A DNA stretch of 64,000 nt, taken from Hymenopus coronatus (taxonomy: Eukaryota; Arthropoda; Insecta; Mantodea; Hymenopodidae). Below are positions 22,486 to 31,949 of this stretch, one piece after another. Below the pieces are notes generated by a model. It was not told where the DNA came from. It did no database searches and saw nothing but the letters and a program-made list of their open reading frames with translations. The DNA lies in contig CM060900.1 of the NCBI GenBank assembly GCA_030762935.1, positions 390,226,632 through 390,290,631 of the forward strand, in the 5' to 3' direction. Each line of letters opens with the position of its first letter. Position 1 is the stretch's first letter. Both the position numbers and the translations under genes were made by a program.

Positions 22486-23937
22486 TCAAATCGAAAGACG
22501 CTTCTGCAGATTGGGATTAGCTGGTCGGTTCAATTTGTTCTTCTTATGCGTTGGGCTAGTACTATTTTCAGGAGCACGATCCTGCCGTTTCCGCACTGTC
22601 CCTCTGGCAGTGGCGGCAGAATCCTCCTGGTCCATCTCCTCCACAAGGGAGGTCCCTTTTTCAAGAGCAAATTTCGGTCCGAGTAGTTCGAACCGATTGG
22701 ATGTGCTGATCGGCGAAGACGGCCGTCGCCGATTCACGCCCCCTCCCCAGATGACCCTTCAGAGGAGGATACACGTGTGGAGTTGCGTGTACTTTTCTTA
22801 CCCTTAGATGACTTGGTAATAGATTGCACATTCTCTTTCAAGAAGTCTTGTCGTACATACTTGGTCTTAAACTGTTTTTCCGGGGCAGAAGACGTCGTGA
22901 ATTTACCAGCTTTAGTTCCCGAGGTCGAGGCTTTCGGTGACAAGTGTGCAGGACTATTCTGTAAGCTGGCGGATTTGGCAGATGTTGATACCAACTTGGG
23001 TGTAGGTGCCGAAGGCTTTGGCAGCGCTTGGGCTAAAATAACCTTTTCCGCAATTGTAGCACCGTTCATATCGCCGGTCTGTGTTGCGATTTCCCGACGC
23101 GGTACCGGTTTAGCTGCAACTGAGCTATAGGTACCGGACCTCTGGGGCAGAGGGTTGGCGGAGTCGCAGGAGCTTCCGGGCTTCCAAGAAGGACACCTTC
23201 TCTTTCACCCGTATCTCCTGGATCGCTCGTTCCTCTGCAAAACGGGGGCAGTCTCGGGAACTAGATGGGTGTTCCCCGTTACAGTTCACATACGATGGAG
23301 CTGAAGCACAAGCCCCATCGTGGGAGATGTCACCGCAGTGGACGCAGGTGGACTTGCCGGTACACAACTCACTAGTGTGACCAAAACGTTGGCATTTAAA
23401 GCACCTCAGCGGATTGGGTATATAAGGCCTAACTTCGATGGCTTCATACCCTGCTCTAATCTTTTGAGGCAGATCAACCCGATCAAAAGTAAGAAACAGG
23501 GTACGAGTAGGCAGGAATTCACCGTTGATCTTACGTTGTACCCGATAAACAGCTGAGACACCCTCAGTCGCAAGATTTTCTTGGATCTCCTCAATGGACA
23601 AACCGTCCAACGCGCGGGTTGTAACTACACCGCGGGAGGAGTTCAGCGACTTGTGCAACTCGACCTTCACTGGATAGCTGGCTAACATGGTGGCTTTAAG
23701 TATCCTTGCAGCTTGCGAGGCGGAGTTGGCTTCGACAATAAGTGTACCATTGCGAGCTCGAACGCAGGATTTAACCGGACCAGCAATGGCATCGAGACCC
23801 TTTTGGATAGTAAAAGGGCTCACCGTAAGGAACTTCTTACCTTCCTCTGTCCTATGAATAACCAAGTAGCGAGGATCACATGACTCGACTACTTCCTTTC
23901 CAACGTCTTTATTAAGGGGTTTTAGTTTTGGTGCCAT
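22486..23937 (-). pseudogene. LINE ORF1: gag-like RNA-binding protein (two frameshifts)
   Basis: The start ATG is at 23937. The first 270 codons are open and encode an RNA-binding gag-like protein. A basic N-terminus is followed by a PRE/RRM-like region (residues about 20-170). Zinc knuckles come next: CFKCQRFGHTSELC at about 183-196 and CVHCGDISHDGAC at about 201-213. A third is degenerate (YVNCNGEHPSSSRDC), its first Cys replaced by Tyr. The frame then shifts near 23150. The continuation (SSVAAKPVPRRE, then Ser/Lys-rich) runs in the +1 frame to 22734, and the frame returns near 22737 for the last basic 83 codons ending at 22486. The two compensating changes suggest independent indels rather than programmed recoding. 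Confidence 0.88.
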
Positions 23938-24087
23938 AGAAAAAATGGTATAAATTCATCCCCCAGTGCTCCCCACCCACCACGGAGCCCAACTAGGGGT
24001 CACCCCACTGGGGTGACAGGGCTACACAGGGGATATAGCGGGCCCGCCGTCCCACTCACCCTGGAGTTCGGTATAATACCTTGTCCA

Positions 24088-24101
24088 CACAGAAAATTAA
24101 G
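24088..24101. repeat. Target-site duplication, 5' side of I-group LINE
   Basis: CACAGAAAATTAAG, a perfect match to 18507-18520. It fixes the 5' end of the LINE at 24087. Confidence 0.93.
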
Positions 24102-25065
24102 TGACAAAGTAGAATTTGGCAATATAATCAAGTTTTTCTCAGTAGCAGTAAGTATAACATGTAGTAACATGCCTTATGATATTGCCACTCATTTGTCACG
24201 CATTGATAGAATATGCCTGACAACAACACTACGATGTGAACTCTCAAACGAGCGAATACACCAATGAATAAATTTCCATTTCCCACGATAGGTTATATAT
24301 AGCAGAAGCTTGATCGCAGTTCGGTGTATTCGTTACTGCTTTCGAACGAGGTGGGCTCGAAGAAATGAGCGAGGCTTCATTATGCACCATGCGAAATGGG
24401 AGTAAGACATGTGTACTTTACACCTTGTGCCTAGCGTAACGCTTCTTCCGAATGTAGCACGTACACAGAGATTGAACCAAACAAACAACAGAACAGCGTC
24501 TGGTGTCAGCATTTAAACTGGCGTGACACGACTAACTGGAAGAGCAGCATGATTTATACAGAAGATAGTATAAAATCTCACATCGCGATCGTGTGTCGTT
24601 AAGAGCTGGCAACACTTGGGGAGGGAGAAAGAAAGGAATATAGAATTTTTTCTGTATGCATGCAACGCAAGCATAAGGTTTGGAGTTTGAAATACCTTGC
24701 ACTACGTGAATATGTGTATGACTTCATTAATAGCATGGATTCCAAGTCTTGCGTTTATTCTGCTTCTGAGCTTACTATTCATTGGTAGTGGGACTTTACA
24801 AGGAGAGCAGAACAAAGCTTAGCAGCGTGACACTGTCTGTAAGTCACTCCTAAGCCGTAGTTTGAGGCGTGCGCTCGCATTGTGCATTACAGAGAGGTAT
24901 TCTGCATTGCACTCGTTGGCTTATTATACATCGAACCCCTTGACGAGAGGATGAGAGAGTAATTTCAAATGGTGGCCGACACGGAGAGAGCCACCATGGA
25001 GAGTCCCAAGTAGTTCATAAGCAGTTCATCTCGAAGCGAGAAGCGTCAGGAGCGAGTGGCTTAGT
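24102..25065. other. Intergenic DNA with a TATA-like site and inverted repeat
   Basis: No gene recognised. At 24249-24335, the words GCGAATACACC and GGTGTATTCG are inverted around a TATATATAG (about 24292-24300). A possible initiator-like GCAGTTCGG lies about 25-30 nt downstream. No exon could be read after it. Confidence 0.25.
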
Positions 25066-25067
25066 TT

Positions 25068-25390
25068 CGGATAGACCATTTGAGCCCTAGACAACCACTA
25101 GCGCCATCCCGTCACCGAGAGCTGTATGTCCAGAGCGCATCACCTCCACGAAATGGCACCTCTGCCGCAGTCCTCGTCGACATTTGTAACCCTGAGAGAC
25201 CGGTTCGGATGAAATGAAGATAAAATGAAGGGGCAGGAAGCTCGGGGTAATGGAGAAACCTCCCCAGTAATCGTCTAGTGGCCCGGGAAAACCCCGAAAA
25301 ACGCATGGGAGGTTTGTCGCGGGGAAGCGATTATACGACCTCCCGAATGTTAGTTCCAGACGAAACGCCTGAGCCACCTGGCTCGGCGTA
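25068..25390 (-). mobile_element. SINE-4 copy
   Basis: The minus strand begins with a tRNA-like head (CCAGGTGGCTCAGGCGTTTC as A-box region; GAGGTCGTATAATCGC where the B box has decayed), then AACCTCCCATGCGTTTTTCG. The order matches 55640-55890, and a shared CTAGCGC word near the tail also recurs there. The open frames at 25087-25377 are chance readings. Confidence 0.65.
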
Positions 25391-27023
25391 GTTTGAGGTA
25401 CAAGTTAGTATTGTGTGATCTGTATGGCGATGGTACAAATGCCGCTGCGGTCTTAAGTGGAGACAGATTTATGCCAACATAAGTTGAGATGGCGAGTTGA
25501 AGTTACAACTGTGGTAAAAGAGTCGCGTGCTAGGATGAGAAGTAATCGTTAATCAGACATCTCATCACTCGTCCCTAAGACGGAAGTGTAATCCTGTGTG
25601 TTTGAGGATCTTGTAACAAACATGTCATTCTCGAGTTTCCTTTAGTAGCCTTCATGCTATTGCGTAGTACTTTAGAATCTGTTTCAAAAAGATAAACATC
25701 CCTTTTGATATCACAAGCGCTGTACAAGATGCATCAGATTTCGCCACGGAAGTTTTTGAAACTTTACGCTCACATCCTGCCACTTGGAAAGAGAAATGTG
25801 AACCGCAACACGGCATATCGTTAGATGAAAGATGGAGCCAGCAGCAGGAAAAATCAGAGTCGTTTCTATTTAATTTAACTGCGGATTGTAATACTACAGG
25901 ACGACCCAGAGGAATATTCGGAGCTTATTTATTAACTAAACTATTTTTATCATCAAGTTCCTGAAGTGAACTTTGGTTCCATCCTCCTATTTAGGTTAAT
26001 TAACCCCTTCACTGTAATCGACGTACGCTTGTAGTGACGACAGCAAGTGTGGTTAATGTTCTGAGTAAGAGCCGATCAGTGCTATAAAGTTCACTTATTT
26101 TACTTATTTACAAAACTGAACTTGCCATTTTAGTGCAATATAGTGCTTGCCTAAAACATGGTTACTTATATTTTAATATTATTTACAATAATGCGGCTCA
26201 TAACAAACAGAATTGGCAAAGTCGCTCATTTGAACCTACGAACTCTCATTTTAAGGCATTTAAGGTTGGTTGTAAAAATCAGAACAAATGAATACTTTCT
26301 CCTGTTCACAATATTCCCGTGTATTATCTTATACGTTTTACAGATATGTTGCAACTAATAAATAAAGAGCCATGTGGGATATCCACAAATTATTCATCAA
26401 CAAAATTAGCAGCACCTGGCTAGTACAAACTATGTCTGGACGTTGTGTTTCCCAACTCTAAATGATAGTTTACATATACTACACTGCCTTTCCGAGGAGT
26501 ATGTGTCAATTTCTATGTATTTTGCTTCTGTATGCAAGTAAGTGGCTCATTTACATTAACTAAATCTGCGAAAAAGCATTCTAAAAGATATTCCACTACT
26601 TCCTACGTCTTAATGTTTCAAGATTTTCATTAATATGTGCATTTTCATTTAGTTATCGATTACGCTTCTTCTCTATATAAAGGTGCAGTAATAGCGGGAT
26701 ACACAAAACTATTATTGGTTTTTAATCACTTAATATTGCAGCTAGTGCCCTCTGTGGGGTGTTCACTGACTAATCGACAGCTCCAACTGAGGTGGTAACA
26801 TTCAGGAAGTTCTGAGTCAAATTCTCACTGGAACGGTCATCCCACCTGAGTATTTCGTCATTTCTTCCTTTCTAAGTTGGTGTGTGAAACGAAGCAAAAA
26901 CAAATTATTCGACAACTTAAATGTTTAGTTGTCTCAACATTATACAATTTGCAGTTTTACATTTTTTTGTTAATTATACAAAAATGTGCGCAGTATAAAA
27001 GTAGGTACTCCATAATGATAGAA
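25391..27023. other. Intergenic DNA, nothing recognised
   Basis: AT-rich, no family or RNA signal. The plus-strand frame at 26158-26358 has no motif. Confidence 0.4.
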
Positions 27024-27039
27024 TATTAAGATACGTGTT
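27024..27039. repeat. Target-site duplication (left) of SINE-3
   Basis: TATTAAGATACGTGTT, identical to 27349-27364. Confidence 0.92.
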
Positions 27040-27348
27040 TGCCAAGCGGGTGACCTGGGTATGATTCCCAATACCGGCGTGGGGATTTTCCCCCGATGGG
27101 AGACCTGGACCGGGGTGCACTCAGCCTCGTGAGGTCCCTCGTGAGCCAATTGAGGAGCTACTTGATAGTGAAGTAGCGACACCAGGTAATGAGGACCACA
27201 TAAATCGGCCGGGAGGGATTCGAGGCGCTGACAACGTTTCGCCCTCCAATACTGCACCCCATCCATGAGTCTGTCATGGACCAAGATGGGGGGACGGAGC
27301 GGCCGGGCGGTAGGTCAAGGTTCCTTGTGAGCTGTCGTGCCATGTAGT
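27040..27348 (+). mobile_element. SINE-3 copy, 5'-truncated, with perfect 16-bp duplication
   Basis: Starts inside the tRNA-like head (GCCAAGCGGGTGACCTGGG, with B-box-like region ATGATTCCC) and carries the SINE-3 body: GGGGATTTTCCCCCGATGGG, GTGCACTCAGCCTCGTGAGG, GAGCGGCCGGGCGGTAGG and the end GCTGTCGTGCCATG. TATTAAGATACGTGTT occurs at 27024-27039 and 27349-27364. The A box and 5' end seen in other copies are missing, so this insertion was truncated on arrival. Confidence 0.9.
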
Positions 27349-27364
27349 TATTAAGATACGTGTT
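27349..27364. repeat. Target-site duplication (right) of SINE-3
   Basis: TATTAAGATACGTGTT, identical to 27024-27039. Confidence 0.92.
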
Positions 27365-30300
27365 ACGTATGTAACTGTAAATACATGAGATATCACCAGT
27401 TATTTATTCTTCTGGATCGACTGAATGGAATGCAGCTCTATTAGGTGACCTACCTTATTGTCCAAATGCGTATGTGTTACTCGGTAGACAGCAGTGAACC
27501 GGTTTTTATACTCTACCGCAGTGTTCTTTCCTTTTTCGTAACAAAGCCTGGTTATTGCGCATGTTTATAAAAACAGAGTGAAAGCTGTAAGAAAAGGCAA
27601 AGACCAGGTGTTTAAATTACGCGTATATTTTGGTCACAAATCTTTACAAAGCATATATCCACATTACTGATTAAGGGAACGATTAAGTGGTACTAGGATG
27701 TATTGTTTGATGCACCCTACTTTTTCTTTTCGTGTGTATTATTACCATTTGAGTTAGAATCCAAGATAGTACACATTAGTTCTTATTTCAGTATCTCCAA
27801 CATAAGATATTTCAAGAGATACTAAGAAAGAACATACATTTCTCAAGGGAAACGGTTATTTCAGACGAGGTGAAAAAAATGACTGAATATATACATATTT
27901 AATTTCTGATTATGTCTGAATTAATTACGAAATTTGGTTTTATCCCACACTACCTAATTCATTTCAGGGTTAAACTGTTCACAAAAATACGCCCTCCCAA
28001 AGCGTACTATAATCCAATACCTGAAAGATGTTATTAAAAACGCTTCTTTTTATTCAAGGACTTGCAAACAACACATTTTCTGTGTAAAAGTCGTAGCAAT
28101 TAAACTAGACTTGAGGTTCTTTCTAGTTTGGCATAGGCCTGATCAACAGAAGGTAAGCTGGGGAGGTGTTTTAAACTTAGTTCTTATAATTTCCTTCACA
28201 AATTCTGTTTATAAAGTTTCAACACATTTCATGTATCATTAGTGTCCACCACTTCTGGACCCGTGTGAATTAAGAACGGAAGTTAGTTGCTATTGTAAAA
28301 ACAAAGAAACAAATTGTGTAATATTTCTTCTGTGCCAATAATAAGCTGCAGAGAGGGTAAAAATGAATTCGTTGATCACTGACGCAAATTAAATAAATAT
28401 TGTTAACGACACTATCAATTGCCAGGATTGCCTATTTAAGCGCCTCCGGTGTGCCGTAATTTCATTCTGCAGGAGTTCTTTTACCTGCCAGAAAACATAT
28501 AATGGAGCTGGGCTTCACTTTTAAGCACATTTTAAAACCGTCGACCTGTGCCAGAATTGAACCAACATTGATTTGACGCCTATAAGCATCTCATAGAGAA
28601 AAGAACAGCTCAATAAAGCCGCTCTACTCTAGCTTGCATAAAGAGGGTATCAGGCTCAAATTCAGTCGAGGAAAACTGTAGGTGTAAATTAATCCTCGTG
28701 TTTCACTTTATATACTTATAAAAAATCGGGAGACTTCGAGCCTAATTTCCGCTGTCAACCACCCAATCTGAAATTGGGTTTTCGCTAAAAGGATGGCTTT
28801 TGATCTATCACACTTTCTTTTGCATTATTTACAATTCATCTGTATCTTTGTTTCAAATATGTTTTAGGTTTCGTGATACTGCCGGACAGATGGCGCGGAT
28901 TATTTCTCAAAAGAAATACTATTTTCTTTCGATACTATTAGGCTCCTTGTTTGACGGGCGGGACAGCTCCTGTAGTGGGACACGTTCAGAGGTTAAAGGA
29001 CAAGGCAGCGAGTTTGTGTTTCCTCGGGCAATGAATGTACATTTCATTTGCTTAGAATTCGATTCCTCACCGTTGAGAAGCGTGTAAAATAAACATCAAG
29101 CCGTTGTGTAATTAACAGTTACAATTGTTTCTTATTATTGTAACGGTACGGAGTTGGATTCGAACCCACGCGAAGATTACATCACGTATAATTTTGTGTT
29201 TTAATTGGTTCATTGACGTATTGAGGTCAGTAAATAGCTGAGAAACCTATGGCAAGAATATATGGGCAAAACTAAAGCAGAATACGGCGCACAAAAGTTC
29301 TTCTGATCAACACGGCTCGTCGCTACAGTGCCCGGACACAGGCCGTGACTCTCAATGTGCATAAAAGAATTACTATAACAGTTCTTCTAAGGCCAACAAG
29401 AGTTGTGCAGGTTAAGATTATGAGCACCTTTATACATTCCTGCAACCCCTCTGTGGTTCTTATCCTCAATAGATTTCTATAATAAAATTAGTAACGGGAG
29501 TTACTTCTCATAGAATAGAAGTCTACTCATTTACGGCATCACTAATTCTTTCAGCTGCATTGCCTTAGCCCTTACCACTCCGGGGACCCTTCCCTCTGCA
29601 CGATCTGACCTACGACACCCACAGAAGTAGCCAGCCCTCTTGGGTTGATACCTAGTTACCTATAACATATACATAGATAAAATTAACTACTAAAACTGGG
29701 ATAATATAAAATTAATTTGTGATAGTTTGATTCCGTCTCAGAAACTATAATATAATTCTGTTTTGAAGTATAGGTTATTTATATCGTCTTAGAATATGGC
29801 AAATGTTTGAAATCGTCAACCTACATTGCAACAAATTGGGGTAACAAGGGTGAATCGGACCATACTATATGCCTGACGAAGAAGTGCAGCCTTCATATGA
29901 GTTCGCTTGTCTGCATTGGCTAGATTTAGTAGAAATATCGCTCGAATGAGAACACAATATAGTCTGAGCATAAAAACATTTAACACAACCAACGTATTGT
30001 GAGTGCCGTTTTGAGGTACCGCTCTCAGGTTTACCTTGGTATGCGAGTTGGCGACCTTAGAATGCGTAACAACACAGGTAGTGCGGCGCGCCGGTAATCC
30101 GAGCCTTCGGGACACGACGTTTGGGTTCTTCCTGAAGCTTCAGTTTCAATAAGCTTCCAGTAAGTTTTGTGACGTTAATTTCCAACTGTAAAAGGAGGAA
30201 GAATTGAATAGTGTCGTGAACTGTAGTTAGTCACAGTGACTGGAGTGTAAGCGCACAGTGGCATGCAAACCGTCAAATGTCTGCGTATCGAAACGTCAAG

Positions 30301-30560
30301 TGAATTATTTGCAACAGGGAATGACAGGCTTTGTTACAAATGTTAAGTCAATAAATAGTATGTAGCATTGTAGTAAAGTACATGCATTGTTTTAAGATGA
30401 ATAACCAATTGTTCCTGAATCGAGGCACCATAAAGGAAGAATGTGTCACATTAAATTTCTTACTTCCAGAGCATTAAGAAATATATATTGTAAGCAGTAT
30501 TTGTTTCCGCAGTAAACGGAGCATGTTTAAATAGTGTGACTTGCTAAAATTCTATATACA
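27365..30560. other. Intergenic DNA with one tRNA-like B box
   Basis: No gene recognised. On the minus strand around 29155-29200, GTGGGTTCGAATCCAACTCC is a good Pol III B box, probably a decayed SINE head. Open frames at 28800-29087 and 29816-30115 lack motifs. Confidence 0.35.
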
Positions 30561-30564
30561 AAGC

Positions 30565-30900
30565 ACCTAACGATCACTTGCATACAAGTGATGATGAGCC
30601 GCTAGCTGCATTTTAGCTCTCATTTATTACAACTGAAGACGAAGAAGTAGAATACACGCTTTAACCAACTAAATGTTCAAAATGCACCCTCTTTTATTAA
30701 CCTATGTCCCGCTTACCTACATTGCCGAATTTTTAATCTGTTATATATGCGGCGCACAGAACTCTTCGTTCTTTTATTAGCTAATTGCTAACTACCTTCA
30801 TCCTTTCTAATTCCCAGAAACGGGTCTAGATGCGCTTTCAAGTCACTTTAAAAAGTTTAATCATACTAATTTTCACGAATTAAACCTTGAGCTTAAGTGC
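30565..30900 (+). repeat. Stem-loop repeat, copy A
   Basis: One of three copies of an unclassified dispersed repeat. It opens with a perfect 8-bp hairpin (ATCACTTG-CATA-CAAGTGAT, 30573-30592), then GATGAGCC, then a second small helix (AGCT at 30604-30607 and 30615-30618), and GAAGACGAAGAAGTAGAA. The downstream body shares CTCTTTTATTAACCTATGTCC, TTAGCTAATT and ACTAATTTTCACGAATT with copy B at 31585-31945. Confidence 0.55.
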
Positions 30901-30938
30901 TTTCTTCACCGAACACACAGCAGGTGGCCCAACTGCCC

Positions 30939-31238
30939 CTATATATCTCTTCGTGCGTTAAAAGAGTTACAGAACTCAACGGGGTTGTTCCATTTTGAAA
31001 CCGGTAAATGTGGAGCTTCCTGAGCAACCATCGTTTTACCTCTAATGATTATCAGAGGAGACGGTGAGCCGTTGGCGCTCATAGCGAGGGGTAAAACGAA
31101 TGATGCTCCCGCGAGTTCTCCCCTGGCAGGGTTTAACTTGAAATAGTCCGTTGAGTTCCGCAAAATTTTTACGCTTGAAAGGATATCAAACCTGTCAAAT
31201 ATGAGGCAGTTGAGCCGCCTGGTAACTATCCTCAACAC
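30939..31238 (-). pseudogene. Possible pogo/jerky-type DDE transposase fragment
   Basis: A 99-codon open frame. The middle reads RGELAGASFVLPLAMSANG, then SPLIIIRGKTM. This is reminiscent of the segment after the first catalytic Asp in pogo/Tigger-like transposases (ERGELVTVV..VNASG...PP.FIFPR). No catalytic Asp or helix-turn-helix can be placed, and the flanking residues do not fit well. It could equally be a chance frame. It lies between two copies of the stem-loop repeat. Confidence 0.25.
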
Positions 31239-31584
31239 TGACTTTCTGACTAATTGCTTTTTTTCAACTTTGCTTTCTTCACTGATTTTAATTATATAAA
31301 CGTATTTATCGCAATTATTTTCCTACTTTCCCCTTATCCATTTATAAAATAATTATTAACTTAACAAAACAATAATTTTCTGTATTAAAGAGCCCCGTTG
31401 TATTCGTTTATTATTTTCAATAGTGAATTACTGCATATGTATAACAGATACATTCCTAAATTTTATATTTATCTACTTCTTCCTCTATAGGCACCTCTTT
31501 GTGTTTTCATATAATATTTTAACAAATGTCTTCTTTTGTAGCTACCGTGATTACATACTAATATTTCTTGAGTAACCAATAATT

Positions 31585-31945
31585 CAACGATCATCGCTAA
31601 GTAGCTGATGAGCCGGGCGCTGTACTTAGCGCTAATCTGGAAGACAAAGAAGCAGAAGACCAGTAGAAGCAACTAAATTTTCCAAATCCACGCTCTTTTA
31701 TTGACCTAAGTCCAACCTACTTCTGACTCCCGACTAACGTTCTTATATTCTACGCTGCCAAAACGTTCAATTTGTTTATAACACATTTGCCATAACCCTA
31801 AATTCTTTGATTAGCTAATTTATAAATATTCTTCATACTTTCCATTTCCTTGAATTTTCTACACCACAGCAATAGGTCACGCAAGTTTTAAATTTCTGAT
31901 CCCACTAATTTTCACGAATTCACTTGAAATATGGGTTTACTTGTA
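31585..31945 (+). repeat. Stem-loop repeat, copy B
   Basis: Opens with ATCATCGCT-AAGT-AGCTGATGAGCC (31592-31614), in which GCT/AGC and ATCA/TGAT can pair. A second helix GCGCT-GTACTT-AGCGC (31617-31632) and GGAAGACAAAGAAGCAGAAGAC follow. The body aligns with copy A about 1 kb upstream (CCACGCTCTTTTATTGACC, GATTAGCTAATT, ACTAATTTTCACGAATT). The same-strand tandem arrangement suggests two insertions or one internally duplicated element. Confidence 0.55.
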
Positions 31946-31949
31946 GACT

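Larger units (their letters stand above)
18521..24087 (-). mobile_element. Full-length I-group non-LTR retrotransposon
   Basis: A 5,567-bp element in minus orientation. It has a GC-rich 5' UTR of about 150 nt (23938-24087), ORF1 (gag-like), ORF2 (endonuclease, reverse transcriptase, RNase H), a 3' UTR and a short CAT-repeat end. It copies itself by target-primed reverse transcription. RNase H downstream of the RT plus ORF1 CCHC knuckles place it in the I/Nimb-type group rather than Jockey or CR1. The flanking perfect 14-bp duplications show an intact, fairly recent insertion that is not 5'-truncated. Its GC content (about 48-50 percent) stands out from the AT-rich host DNA. Two frameshifts in ORF1 and two stop codons in ORF2 make this copy non-autonomous. 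Confidence 0.93.

Noticed and set aside
18803..23556. Several 60-117 codon frames on both strands
   Set aside because: They are shadows of the LINE ORF1 and ORF2.
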